DNA from: Medicago truncatula
Taxonomy: Eukaryota > Streptophyta > Magnoliopsida > Fabales > Fabaceae
Assembly (NCBI RefSeq): GCF_003473485.1
Contig: NC_053043.1
Span: 4,350,001 to 4,414,000, forward strand
DNA: 64,000 nucleotides
Reading direction: 5' to 3'
Shown here piece by piece: positions 1-11,713 of the stretch. Made by a program: the position numbers and the translations under genes. The notes below the pieces were generated by a model. The model saw only the letters and a list, made by a program, of their open reading frames with translations. It did no database searches and had not been told where the DNA came from. The first letter of the stretch is position 1. Each line of letters begins with the position of its first letter.

Positions 1-832
1 ACTGCACTGTACGACAGTTTCAGGTTTACATTGTTGAGGTTAACTTAAATTCAGTTTAACTAAGTTCATGTAAACTTAGTTTACATAATCTACTTAAACT
101 TAGTTTACATAACCTACTTAAACTGAGTTTAAGTATGTACACTTAAACTAAGTTTAAGTATGTACACTTAAACTCAGTTTACATGACCTACTTAAACTAA
201 GTTTACATGTACATACTTAAACTGATATTACGTATAATCATTGAATAATGTTAAACTTTTAGATGTACACTTAAACTCAGTTTACATGACCTACTTAAAC
301 CGAGTTTACATGACCTACTTAAACTGAGTTTAAGTATGTATATGAGCTACTTAAACTAAGTTTACGTGATCTACTTAAACTGAGTTTAAGTATGTACACT
401 TAAACTTAGTTTACATGACCTACTTAAACTAAGTTTACATGTACATACTTAACTGAGATTACGTAGAATCATTGAACAATGTTGAACTTTTAGATGTACA
501 CTTAAACTCAGTTTACATGACCTACTTAAACTGAGTTTAAGTATGTATACTTAAACTCAGTTTACATGAGCTACTCAAACTAAGTTTACATGACCTACTT
601 AAACTAAGTTTAAGTATGTACACTCAAACTTAGTTTACATGACCTACTTAAACTAAGTTTACATGTACATGCTTAAACTGAGATTACGTAGAATCATTGA
701 ACAATGTTGAACTTTTAAATGTACACTTAAATTCGGTTTACATGACCTACTTAAACTAAGTTTAAGTATGTACACTTAAACTCAGTTTACATCACCTACT
801 GAAACTAAGTTTACATGACCTACTTAAACTGA
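1..832. repeat. Palindromic minisatellite array
   Basis: The whole stretch is built from short units such as ACTTAAACTNAGTTTAAGT and ACTTAAACTNAGTTTACATG, each a near-perfect palindrome joined by short spacers. A distinct AT-rich interruption containing ATTACGTA and TTGAACTTTTAGATGTAC recurs at about 227, 458 and 683. This gives a higher-order period of roughly 225-231 bp. No coding potential is seen. The array starts before the window. Confidence 0.9.
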
Positions 833-840
833 AGAGGGAT

Positions 841-1203
841 TTTAGGGTGTAACCAAGAAAAAAGGAAGTGTCTTTTTGAAAATTAAATTTTATGAAAGGG
901 TAATTTTGTCATTTTAGGATGCAACCAGGATTAAAGAGGGTGTAATTAGAAAAACTCTAAAACTATTCATCTTAAACACAATAAACTTGAAAGACACATT
1001 GGTATTCATATTCGTTTGAACTTTTGCTTAGAAAATCAACAACATATGATATTAGAAAACAAAAAATATCAATATACAAATAATATTAAAACATGTTGAT
1101 CGTCGGAACACAACACGTTAGTTAAAAGTATTTCTCTCAGTGTTATAAAAGGGGTTAACGAAATAAAAGGGGTTAACGAAGAACACAATCTCTCTCTCCG
1201 GCA
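841..1203 (+). promoter_or_regulatory. Upstream region of the chloroplast-protein gene
   Basis: This gap between the minisatellite and the first start codon should hold the promoter. A 17-bp direct duplication (TAAAAGGGGTTAACGAA) lies at about 1146-1181, just before the start codon, and could be in the 5' leader. No further element is certain. Confidence 0.4.
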
Positions 1204-4200
1204 ATGGCTTCCGTAACATCAACAACCACCACACTCTTCACCCCATTCCTCTCCCACCGCCACACCACCAAACCCTTTCTCTTCTCCCCACCCCTCCACC
1301 TCCCCAACACCACCCCCTCCATCTTCATCCTCTCCTGTTCACCACCAAAGACAATTCCAGTCACCGAGCAACAATTTCTGCAAGCAATTTCCGATTCCTC
1401 AGACCAAAAGCAACTCCCGTGTGTAAGAACATTCGAGAATGATTTGTCTCAACTCACTCTCGTCGGAGCTGTTGATTTCCGTCAGGCGGTTACGGCTGCG
1501 GCCGCTGATGGTGGTGAAGTTGCTGATGAACATGTTCAGGCTGGGATGGATGCTATGGTTGTTGAAACCGTTTTTCCTGCTTCTTCTAGTGACCATGGCA
1601 CCGTTTCTACTCGATTGGTAACTTCTTTGTTCCTATGAAATTGTTTAATTGAAAATGAATCTCTACGATTTTGGGGCTATTTCAATGATGTTTGATTCTT
1701 TTGGCTTGCATTTTAAAATGTACCTGTAGGTTATGTTACTTTGTATTATATCTTGAATCTTGAACTATGACGGAAAAAAAAAAAAAACAAGTAAGTATGG
1801 AAATATATTTGAGGTGCAGATATGTGTTGTTGTTCCATCACACATTTAGATATTTTAATTCTATGAAGCACAAAAAAAAACACGGACACCGGACACGGCA
1901 CAGATACTTACATGCCGACACTGATAATAATTTGGGAAAATCACATAATTCAATGTAATTATGTGTCGGTGTTGACACCGACACCGGACGCGTCCAATCC
2001 GAGAAGTGTCTTCATAGTGTTAATTTTATCATATCATGATTGTAGGCTTTGGTTGTGAGTAGGGGTGGAAATAGAATCAACGGTGTTAGACTTTACATAA
2101 ATAGGTCTAACATTTTAAAAAAGTTCAAGGTTTAAGTCTGACCTATTACCTGTCATAAGTTTTTTTAGGCCAACACGGCCTTCTTGAATGTCTGATATGG
2201 TCTGTCAACATGCCTAAAGACCTATTTCAGTATTTCGTATTGAAGTCTATACATAAATCATTTGACATATCCTTAAATTGACTAACAGGTTAACTTCTAT
2301 TTGTAATAAACTAGAAAATAAAATTAAAACCACTACTACTAGGTAACATGACATATGGGGAGAAATAGATAGGACGGGCTGACTTCTATAAGGTCCAATT
2401 CTGATTTATTTGTATGATATGAATATTTTCCGAGGTCTTACTTTTTACCTTTTAGAGATTCTGATCTTATATGATAATCCTATGTTAATACTACATTATA
2501 ATAAAGTTTTTAAATATGTCAAAAGTTTATGTATGACAGTATGCTTAAGTTGTTTAAAAAGGTTAGAAAGTATATAATTTAACACATTGTACAAAATCTA
2601 GAATAATATCAATAAAAAATATATATTTATATTTACTTAAATAGGTCAGCCAGGAATTGGCCTATTCTCATTCATAATTGTGGGATATGTTTGGCACACC
2701 GTTTTTGAAACATTTTGAGTAAATTAATGTGTTGTCTTTGGTAGAGAGTGTAAACTTCTAGCAATGCCAATTTGAGGATTGAATTTCAAATGTTGTTGTT
2801 TTGGCAGTTCTTACCTGCTAGGAAAGTTAAAGAAAAGGCTGCTAAGCTCAGAAAGTCTTTCTCAGAAGATATATTTTCAAACACTACTTCTAGGAATGTA
2901 CTGACTATGACCTTTAGGCAAGTGGTTTTGGAGCAGGTTTGGAACTTTGACCTCACTGTCTTTCAACCAGGAGAAGAACGAAAAATGGATGATCTTGAAA
3001 ACCCGAGAGAGGTTTGGTACCTTCTGTTTCTTTGATTATCCTATAAATTTTTTATATCTCCATTGCTTTTGTAAATCGTAATGTCATATCATAATTTCTG
3101 TCCTGCAGGTGTCCCTGACACTGATACGTTCGGTTCTTTTTATGCATTTCATATGAGCAGGTTCCTGCATCTTTCACTCTCAGCTCATCCGATGAATATC
3201 TTATCTCCATGCTTGCAGAAGTTGTTTGCATCTCTTCTCTCCAAAGCACTCAAAGACAATTTCTTGATAAATCACAGGATGGTAGTAGAAGTGGTTTCTT
3301 TCAGTGGTTTCAAAAGCATGAAAGGATACAATCAAAAGATTCTGCGGTCATCTTGCACAAATTATTTGAAGATGAGATAGTTGAAAATGCAAGAAGTCTA
3401 TTGGATAAATATCACTTAATGAAGGATGGATTCAAGCCTGTAAAAATAAAATCAGAGCGATTCTGGTGGAAGCCTTCATCTTATGAAAAATTAGAGAAAA
3501 TTGGTGGTTCTGATTTCAGTGCTTGGACAAGTGAGTATGTACCTGCATATCGGTTAGAGATTGACCCCAAGATAATGGGAGATTCAAAGTTTCAGGGCTG
3601 GAAGAAGTCTTCGGAGAATAGGTGGGAAGTTCTTTTGACCCACTCTCAAATGGTACTTTATCTCTTCCTTTTGTGTTGACCTTTATATTTTTAGTGATAA
3701 TTTTTTTTTTTTATTAGTAGTTGTGGCTCAACTATTTAAGTAAGCCAAGTAGTGGACTTCATCTTTTGTCCATAGTTTTATTAAAAAATAGAAGGAAAAG
3801 AATATAATTAGACCTTTAGCTTTGGTCAAATATTCATGTTTATGAGTTGTTCGTGGCCTCCCCTCTTTCTCACTTCAAGTTGCTAGTTTGCCAAATGATA
3901 GTTCCTTCGAAGTAAGGGTATATACATATGCGAACAAAAATAATGAAGGGGAGACGCATCAAGAAGACAAGAACCTGTGTTAAATAATTTATTATTTATT
4001 TACTAGTCAAAGGAGCAAAAATGAAAAGCATGTCTTGTAACTTTGTTGTATGTTTGATGAATATTAAATGTAGAATATATAGGATTTAAAGTAGAGAAAA
4101 ATGGTACATTTTGGTTTCACCTCAAAGAGAACTTAACGTGAGAGGTTATTCTGTTCCATTTGGTCTGCTTTCCAAACACACTACCTTAGTGCTAACTTCT

Positions 4201-6781
4201 ATGTTTTGTTTGGTTAAGTTTGATTATGGTGACTTTGTTTCAATACTTTGTTATTGCACTGTTTATTAGATTTTGCTTATTGCCTACACTCTATGGTATA
4301 GAAGGGTGTACTGCATAGTAATCAGGGTCACCAAAAAGTTATGTCTTAATTATGCTATCAATACAATGCATACCATACAATATAAATACAGTGTATTATA
4401 AGTTTAATGAAATTGCAGGTTGGTTTGGCAGAAACGTTAGATATGTACTATGTGGATCCCTATTCGCTACCTGATAAGGAATTATCCTATGGAGTGGCAG
4501 CCAAGTATGCCAACGTGTCCAATAGAAAGGTAATCAATTCTCTGTTGTTTGTTCTCAAATCTCACTAAATTTAGAATTCAAAAGACTTGATTTTACGTGG
4601 TATGATATAATCCAAGGGAGTTATCGTGTGGTGTGGCTGTCAAATTTTCCAGTCTGATAAAAATAGTAACAAAGCGTCCTTTGTTTTTATTTAAGTGTTT
4701 CAAATTTCAACTCTCTCAAGTGTGGGAGGAAGATCAAACTATGGGCCAAGCTGTCTATGGGTGTCAAAAATTAGTGTTTTAGTCTAGTGATCTCTTTATT
4801 GTTCAAGATCATGGTGTAAAAACATATGTAGAGTCTTTCAAATGTCAACAGGAGACTCAAAGGCAACTTAAATTATTTTCCATTTTATGTTTATTGTTTG
4901 TTTTGGTCAAATTTTCTACAAAACTTCTTTTGTGCCTCGAAAAAGAGGCAAAAACTAAATATCAATTTTTACAAGAGAACAGTGTAGAAATTCATATAGC
5001 TGCTGTTGCTGAGGGAAACTATAGTTTTCCGTAAATTTGTTCTCATACAAACAAGGAATCATGAACAGTTATCATTAAAATATTCCATGTTTTTTTTGGC
5101 CTATGAGTTGGGTTTTTGTAATATGGGGTAGTGTATCTTGGCATTTAGCTTATTGACATATTTGTTTGTAGGGGAGTTCATTATCAAAAATATTGTCAGT
5201 CTCCCTTGCAAGTGGCATGTTTCTTGTAGCAATCAGTGCTCTGGGACAGTTTTGTTTGCCTCGTTTAAGCAAGGAAAGGAAACACACTGTAGAACATAGG
5301 TCTCTGCTAACATCTGAAGTCAACGTTATGCATGACTTTTTGGATACAACAAAGGTGTGTGGTGTTTATCCTTTTTCATTTTATTAATTATATTAATTTA
5401 TTTGTGCAAAATTCATTAATTATATTAATTTATTTGTGCAAAATTCGCATGCTGTTTCAGTATGGGTAAATATAACGTTCATTATTAAACTAGCTCCTTA
5501 GATGCGGTTTTTTCTTTTATTCATTGTTTCTTTCTTTTGGAATTTCCATATGGTCTGTTCAAAAGTTATACGTCATGATTAGTAGGGCTTTGTTCCCAGA
5601 TTCCTTGTGGCATACATTGTACTGTTTGTTTAACTGTTCATACTTCATGGTGCCTTCTATTTCATGGATAGGTGGAAGAGTTTTGTGTGTCAGCTGTTGC
5701 TAAGCTGAAGAATGCTTATGGCTGGTCAGATGAAATTAAGGTAGAAGATGGTATCGGTGCCTGGATTGGAGAATTACCTGTTTACTTGAGAGGTGAAGGT
5801 GTTGATACACTTTCTACTTCTTCAGAGGATATAGATGCAGATGCAAAAGTGTCCATGCAAGATATTGCTAGTTACCAGGTACTCCGTATTGTCAAAATTT
5901 TGTAACCAACACACTGCATCTTTGGTCTCCATGTTTTTTTATTGCAAAGTTAAAGCATGACTAATCATTAGGATTTTAATTTCATTAGCTATTGGAGTCT
6001 CCCGTACATGGCGGAAAAATTGTCTTGTGTGTCTTGTTTGCTTTTTGTTATTCAACTTATGTTATGTTGTGTTAGGACCTCAAATGAGAATTAATATAGG
6101 CCCAAAAAGTCAATTGGTTAATTAGTTATGCAAGTCTATTAGGTGGACAGTGGTGTTATCAAAATATAACAAAGGGGAGGGAATAATATAACGTGGCAGG
6201 GAGTGAGAGTGAGCAAATGGTGTGATCAATTTAGTTATAAGAGGGAGAAAAAGAGTGGGAAGGGTATTTGAGTATTCTTGTACTTGGTAACTTCTTTGGT
6301 TGGGGGGAGAGAGTTTCATGTCTTCTCCGAGGAACATTTGCTTTGGGATTACAGGGTTTTATCTTGTAATATTTCTTCTTCGAAAATCAATAAATACTAA
6401 TTTTTTGTTCTCATAATTCGGGTTCCTAACATGTTTGCTTGAATTCAGGTAGTTTTCTCTAGTGAGGGGAAGATAGTTGGTTTTCAACCCTTGAGTCGAG
6501 TGGCGGTTAATCAGTGGGCTGATAATCCTCTGGCAAAGGAGCTGTATGGAGGGAAAAAGCTTTCCCCAGGTAGCTTCTAGTTGTTTTCGATTTTCGTGCT
6601 TAATGTTTGAGCATAAATTGCTATTGAAGCTGTTAACTCTTCTTTTCTTGGATTTATTTATCAAGCAGGTATCGTTGAGCCAGGTCTCAGGATTCACCTT
6701 CCAAAAGAAGTTACTGTTGTAGAATTGCTCGTGTCAGTTAAACCAGATGCCTATTTTGCATTAGCTAGGCCATATCAGTGA
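1204..6781 (+). CDS. Predicted chloroplast membrane protein, unknown function (8 exons)
   Basis: Spliced gene: exons 1204-1617, 2808-3011, 3161-3652, 4419-4529, 5172-5354, 5672-5878, 6449-6569 and 6669-6781. All junctions are GT-AG and the joined frame is open for 614 residues. The N-terminus is rich in Ser, Thr and Pro with almost no acidic residues over about 45 residues, as in a plastid transit peptide. A single hydrophobic stretch (ILSVSLASGMFLVAISALG) near residue 420 looks like a membrane span. Other regions are soluble and carry no motif I can name. The last two exons read like a compact C-terminal domain ending in ARPYQ. I infer a thylakoid or envelope protein but do not recognise the family. 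Intron 1 carries a small hAT-like insertion, intron 5 begins with a short tandem duplication, and intron 6 holds a solo LTR. Confidence 0.85.
1861..2017. mobile_element. Small hAT-like non-autonomous element in intron 1
   Basis: A 157-bp segment begins CTATGAAGCAC and ends GTGTCTTCATAG, forming short inverted ends. Inside are mirrored GGACACC/GGTGTCC-type runs. The flanks (TTTTAATT and TGTTAATT) match at 7 of 8 positions, consistent with an 8-bp hAT target duplication. Confidence 0.55.
5382..5449. repeat. Short tandem duplication in an intron
   Basis: Two adjacent near-identical copies of an AT-rich unit of about 34 bp (ATTAATTATATTAATTTATT then TGTGCAAAATTC) lie just after the fifth exon of the chloroplast-protein gene. 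It looks like a recent replication-slippage duplication. Confidence 0.8.
6070..6431. mobile_element. Solo LTR, probably Copia type (fossil)
   Basis: A 362-bp segment begins TGTTAGGACC and ends GGTTCCTAACA, the inverted TG...CA ends expected of a plant LTR. The immediate flanks are similar 5-mers (TGTTG and TGTTT), compatible with a target duplication. No internal domain is present, so it is a solo LTR left by recombination. It sits in the sixth intron of the chloroplast-protein gene and its 3' end is only 17 bp before the exon at 6449. The clean ends suggest a fairly young insertion. Confidence 0.7.
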
Positions 6782-8100
6782 TCCTTTTGAACAATTAATC
6801 GTGAAATTGTAGATTTAAGGATAAATTTTTTCAGGCACCAGAAGTTATGCCTTGAGTTTATCAGTTTTTTAAACAGGTGTCCTAAATCTTTTAGTTTTTG
6901 ATGGGAGGTAATCTTTTGGGCTTTGGTATAGCTTGTGTAAAATTGAAAACCCCTTCCACCATATTGGCTTTCAATATAAATTGTAAATTATTCAGTCGTC
7001 TTTTTATTTCCGAAAAGCCAAATATCTGTCCTGAATTAGTAGTAAGAAGGAAGAAAAAAAGGCAAAATGTGTATATAAGCAAAATAGTAGAGAGAATTTT
7101 TTTTTAAAAATAATGATGGATAGTTTTTTTTGACCAATCTTAATTAAGATCTTTGACCTCCTAATAGGTGCCCCAAGATATCTCTACAGTTTAGACTCCT
7201 TAGAACTGCTACATGATTAATATTTGAATCGGCAGCAAAACATATATTTTCTTTTTACCAGTGGTAGGCTATTTACCAGATGAGTGACTCTAAAAATATA
7301 ATACAATATTTTTTTTAGATTAAAGATTAATCTAAAAAAACTTTCTCAATACCACTTCCTTCAAAACAAAAAAAAAAAAACCTTTCTCAATACCACTTTT
7401 AAATAGAATACAATTTTTTTTTCAACTCTCCAAATACCATGTTTGTATAATGGATTGTAGATTAAATTCAATAACTTTCAAGAGCGGCATATATTTGTAT
7501 AGATTAAAGTTCAAAACAAAAATATTTGTGTGGTCTCAAGAAAAATATCCTAAATAAAGGTTAACGTAGTCACTTATCGTGGAAAACGATTCCTTTTGTT
7601 TTGAACTATTTCATTAAAAGTTTATTCTTTTGCAATTAAAAACACTTCTCTTTATTTAGTTTTTTTTATTTGCTAATTTTATTTAGTTTGCGTAAGGTTA
7701 AAAAATACCTTTTATTTTAGAAGCTACTGTGCATAATATCTCTAATTAATTTCTTGTCATATATGACTACTGTATGAAATATGAACATAACTAAATGATT
7801 GTCTTCAAGTGGTAATAAGCTCCGTAAAAAATGAATCGTTTGAAAGAACTCGAGTTTAATTTTTGAGTGAAACAATTTTTGGGAGGAATAACACAAAAGT
7901 ATATATGAAAAAGAACAAAAATGACTAAAGTTTTTTTTTCTATCCTTTAAAAGGAGCTGATTACGTAAACTATTTACACACTTAAAGCGTGTGAATTTAA
8001 CCACCAGACTATTTGACTAAATTTTTGTTTAATTTGTTGTTCCAAAAACAAATTACTTTGTTTAAGAGTAAAACAATTAGGTTCAAATTCTCATATACCC
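6782..8100. other. Intergenic region, AT-rich
   Basis: This holds the 3' UTR of the upstream gene and then AT-rich DNA without a supported gene. At about 7330-7400 there is a short imperfect duplication of CTTTCTCAATACCACTT around a poly-A run. Its right part carries a SINE-like tail, listed separately. Confidence 0.5.
7925..8025. mobile_element. SINE-like tail remnant
   Basis: The segment reads like the 3' body of common legume tRNA-derived SINEs: an inverted CACTTAAAG/CGTGTGAA motif followed by TTTAACCACCAGACTATTTG. The same signature, with the tRNA-like head, occurs near 51000. No target duplication was found. Confidence 0.4.
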
Positions 8101-8746
8101 TTCAATGGTGTATACAGTATACCTTACAGCTCCAATATTTTTTTTTTTCTCGTTTAGATACTCTAGAACCAAACTACAACCATCCTTGCGTTTGTTGGAT
8201 AATATTAACACCAAAAGAATGTGTATATACACATACTGATCTGATTTAATGGCAATATATTCTCTGTTTTTTTATTTTTATTATTATGTGTTGATTCTCT
8301 TTAATAAAATATTATTTTCCTTGACAAAATGAAAGATATGAGGGCACAAAAAAGCAAGATAAGTGCTACCAACAATTCCATAGTTGAGCATGGATATTAG
8401 TTGACCAGATTACTTATTTTCTTATTATCCTTTTGTTATTAGTGTGAAATCTTGATTGTCAATTTTCTATAGTTGAGCATTGATATGAGAAAGATTATGA
8501 CGGAACCACTTTCTAGAAAAGTGGATGTCCCAGGGCCAAAGAGAACCCCTAAATTTCAGGACCTTCAAAAAACGTTTGCTTTGTTTAAAATGATAAAGTC
8601 ATTCATATTTCCATCTCATAGTTTCTCTGCTTCATTTTTCAGAGTTATTCATGCAATCCATACCATTTGAGCTTTTAACTTAGCAAGTGTATCACATTCT
8701 TGTGGTCTCAGACTGTTTGCATAGCCTTGATTCCTTTCTATCAACC

Positions 8747-10123
8747 ATGGTTGCCAATATCTTTCATGTTGCAATGTATCCATGGTTTGCATTAGGCCAT
8801 CTTACCTCATACCTTCATATATCCAATAAACTTGCTGAGAGGGGCCACAAGATTTCATTTCTTATGCCCAGAAATACTATATCCAAATTGGAACATTTCA
8901 ATCTCCACCCGGATCTCATCTCCTTCGTTCCAATCACCATACCACATGTTGATGGCCTCCCTCTTGGATCTGAAACAACTGCAGACATTCCTTTCTCATT
9001 GCATTCCCTTCTCATGACTGCAATGGACCTCACCGAGCCTATCATAGAAGATACTCTTAGAGAGCTTAGACCCCATATGGTCTTCTTTGATTTCACATAT
9101 TGGTTACCTGCACTAGCATGCCGTTTAGGCATTAAGGCTTTACATTACTGCACAATTAGCCCTGCCACTGTGGGGTATCTGATAAGCCCCGAAAGAAAAC
9201 TCCATGAAAAGTCATTGACAGAAGAGGATCTGATTGACCCTCCACCAAGTTTTCCACCATCAGCTATCAAGCTACAACCTCATGAAGCAAGAGGGTTAGC
9301 CACTGCCACTGTAAAGGGTTACGGCAAAGACATTTCATTTACGAAGCGTCAGTTGATCTCTTTCACCAGTTGTGATGCTATTGTTTTCAAAACTTGCCGA
9401 GAAATGGAAGGCCCTTATTGTGACTATCTTGAAAAGACAATGAGAAAGCAAGTCATTTTGGCAGGACCAGTTTTGCCAGACCCACCAACAACTACTTTAG
9501 AAGAAAAATGGGTGACTTGGCTAGGAGGTTTCAAATCCAAAACAGTGATTTTTTGTGCCTTTGGAAGTGAATGCATTTTGAAGAGTAATCAATTTAAGGA
9601 ACTATTATTGGGTTTTGAACTTACAGGAATGCCTTTTCTAGCTGCCCTCAAACCACCCATAGGAGCTAAAACAATGAAATTAGCTCTGCCTGAAGGATTT
9701 ATTGAGAGAACAAAGGGAAGAGCGATAGTTGTAGGGGATTGGGTTCAGCAGCAATTGATCCTAAGCCACCAATCTGTGGGTTGTTTTGTGACTCATTGTG
9801 GATCTGGGTCATTAACAGAGGCCATGGTAACTGATTGTCAACTGGTACTCCTGCCCCACGCAGGAGATCAATTTATTAACGCAAGAATAATGAGTGGAGA
9901 TTTGAAAGTAGGAGTAGAGGTCGAGAAAAGTGAAGATGATGGACTATTTACCAAGGAAGCTGTGTGCAAGGCAGTAAAAACCGTAATGGACAGTGAGGGT
10001 GAACTGGGTCATATGGTGAGAACTAATCATGCTAAATGGGGGAAGTTCTTGCTCAGTCAGGGTCTGGAAAATTCCTATGTGGATGATTTGGTTCAGAAGC
10101 TGGACAGTTTGCTCAAGTCTTGA
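8747..10123 (+). CDS. UDP-glycosyltransferase, UGT79-like
   Basis: Intronless 458-residue gene, the usual length for a plant family-1 UGT. I chose the ATG in AACCATGG because the product then starts MVANIFHVAMYPWFALGH, the family N-terminus with the catalytic His at residue 18. The PSPG sugar-donor box near residue 345 runs from WVQQQLILSH through THCGSGS to the closing GDQ, the form seen in the UGT79 group. Known members add a second sugar to flavonoid glycosides or anthocyanins (2''- or 6''-O-xylosyl, glucosyl or rhamnosyl transfer). Substrate here is inference only. The canonical HCGWNS of other UGTs is HCGSGS here; HCGFGS is common in UGT79. The protein is cytosolic with no signal peptide. 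A decayed copy lies at 16912. Confidence 0.93.
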   Translation: MVANIFHVAMYPWFALGHLTSYLHISNKLAERGHKISFLMPRNTISKLEHFNLHPDLISFVPITIPHVDGLPLGSETTADIPFSLHSLLMTAMDLTEPIIEDTLRELRPHMVFFDFTYWLPALACRLGIKALHYCTISPATVGYLISPERKLHEKSLTEEDLIDPPPSFPPSAIKLQPHEARGLATATVKGYGKDISFTKRQLISFTSCDAIVFKTCREMEGPYCDYLEKTMRKQVILAGPVLPDPPTTTLEEKWVTWLGGFKSKTVIFCAFGSECILKSNQFKELLLGFELTGMPFLAALKPPIGAKTMKLALPEGFIERTKGRAIVVGDWVQQQLILSHQSVGCFVTHCGSGSLTEAMVTDCQLVLLPHAGDQFINARIMSGDLKVGVEVEKSEDDGLFTKEAVCKAVKTVMDSEGELGHMVRTNHAKWGKFLLSQGLENSYVDDLVQKLDSLLKS

Positions 10124-10707
10124 TTCAGAAAGTACCAAGTGTAAAGAGAGAACACATATTGATGTAATGACATAAATGAATGTGACATTTTACTTCTTTG
10201 GTTTGGTGTATAAGCTGAATGTTTCTGCGCAGTATAGAAAAACTAAATTATGTTGTTGGATATTCTATCCAGAACTATAATTGACATGTAAAATTTCATT
10301 TCATATCTCTATTGTAGGACAAATAGTGTTTCCACGTAAAATAAACAAAAACAAAGGTTGAAAGAAGAGTTGTAGCATAATCACAATTCACAATCTTGAA
10401 GAACATTAAGAGACCAAAAAATGAATGCAACATAGAACCAAATAATAACTAGACGCGGTTATTCAATCAAAATTCAAAAGCAGTTATTTGCTCCTTTAAC
10501 ATAAATATCAGTATAACAGGTTCATAACATCAGACTTTATTTGACAGTAATGTCAAAAAGTGTTAACTAGAATCCCAACTTCAAATAGTACTAAGAATAA
10601 TCACAAAAATTAAACTGCTAGACATATCAGTTACTATGAATCGAAACAGAATACATATATGCAGTTTAACTAGACATACCAAATACCTCCATTTGAGGTA
10701 GGAAAAA
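10124..10707. other. 3' intergenic region between convergent UGT and L31
   Basis: This stretch should hold the 3' UTRs of the two convergent genes. It is closely similar to 17880-18551 in the second copy, including the block GGTTTGGTGTATAAGCTGAA. No separate gene is seen. Confidence 0.5.
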
Positions 10708-10953
10708 TCATTTTTTCTCAATGGCATTTGCACTTGTACCGGCATTGGCGCTGGAACTGGTCTCTTGATTTTCTAACCCGAAACGACGTTTGAACTTGGC
10801 AATCTGTCCCAAACTCTCAGCCATTTGACGCTTAGCTCGAAAGTGATAGACTTTACCAACGGGGTGAATCTTTGTCATCATGACATGCAACAACCGACCC
10901 GATTGAGTAACATATGATATCCATTGCTTCTGTGGGTGCACTCCTTTCTTCAT
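10708..10953 (-). CDS. Mitochondrial-type ribosomal protein L31, copy 1
   Basis: An 81-residue ORF starts MKKGVHPQKQWISYVTQSGR and continues with MMTKIHPVGKVYHFRAKRQM, matching the plant bL31-type protein annotated as mitochondrial L31. The C-terminal tail is low-complexity Ser/Ala/Asn and differs from the second copy, while the body is identical at protein level. The site matching the second copy's 5'-UTR splice acceptor (TAG before GAAATG) reads TCG here, at 10957-10959 on the minus strand. The upstream leader exon and promoter seen in copy 2 are absent beyond about 11113. The coding frame is intact, but expression from its original promoter is doubtful. Confidence 0.85.
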   Translation of the reverse strand: MKKGVHPQKQWISYVTQSGRLLHVMMTKIHPVGKVYHFRAKRQMAESLGQIAKFKRRFGLENQETSSSANAGTSANAIEKK

Positions 10954-11189
10954 TTCCGACCAATTTTAAACCCCATTACTACATACACATTTTATCAAAC
11001 AGTTGGTATGCAAAGCTAAAAAAATTGAAATTGAAATCAAAATTAAAAACCCCAAATTTAGGATTAACAGAAAAAAGATTAGTAAACTTACACTTAAAGA
11101 TAGCAATGTAGGGATTCACAAGTCACATGTTAGTTACTACATTAGTATTAGTTAGAAGTTATTTGTTCTAGCGTGGAAGATGTAGAAAG

Positions 11190-11345
11190 CTGCCCAACGA
11201 TAGACGATAGACCTGATAGGTTTGGGTACCAAGTAATAATGAATATCAAGGCCTAACCCATCGTTATAAAACCGGTTTGTATGGTGAGGTCTGCCTCCTC
11301 TTTATTAACTCTCCTCAAGAATTCTATCTATCCGATGTGGGACTA
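11190..11345. mobile_element. TRIM/LTR-derived fragment (fossil)
   Basis: The motifs AAAACCGGTTTGTATGGTGA and CCGATGTGGGACT are spaced as in short LTR-derived (TRIM, Cassandra-like) elements of legumes. Only one end is recognisable and no internal region is seen. It lies at the junction between the duplicated UGT-L31 segment and the receptor-derived segment. Confidence 0.45.
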
Positions 11346-11713
11346 AATCCCACTGAGTGTTGGCCGCTAACACTGACAACTGAACTATGCTCACAGACAG
11401 ACACAGAGAAAGATATTTGACCTTTGAAAAAGTTCTTATCTTTTGTTTCTTGTCTTACAAACTTGATATATCCATTTCGGTTGCTCCAATACAAAAGCCT
11501 GTCTAATTGGGACGGCAAACTAGGTATTCAATTGTCCAATTCTTCATTTTTATTTTGTCTGTGTGTTTGGTACAAAGAGTACAAGAAACTTTTATAATCA
11601 GTGCATGACACTATGCTTTCTCTTTGATTATTTGATCATCCTCCTTCGTATACACATCTTTAAATAGTTTTAATTTTTGATTCAATTCAATATCAGAAAA
11701 AGTGTTTTGAGTA

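Larger units (their letters stand above)
8100..11113. repeat. Segmental duplication, copy 1 (UGT + L31)
   Basis: This segment aligns with 16260-18960. Matching landmarks in order are the upstream block ATTAACACCAAAAGAATGTG, the UGT start region, the UGT 3' region, and the minus-strand L31 gene. Similarity ends on the right just after AGCAATGTAGGG. The copies lie in the same orientation, separated by the truncated receptor gene. Confidence 0.85.

Noticed and set aside
3081-3380. Plus-strand ORF overlapping exon 3 of the chloroplast-protein gene, using an earlier acceptor near 3108
   Set aside because: The acceptor at 3160 keeps the frame from exon 2 (PRE|VPASF) and reads through the third exon; the other reading is a shadow frame.
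8473-8670. Small plus ORF just upstream of the UGT
   Set aside because: Not kept in the second copy of the segment and no recognisable domain.
8687-8746. N-terminal extension of the UGT from a GTG
   Set aside because: The ATG at 8747 has good context and gives the family-standard N-terminus.
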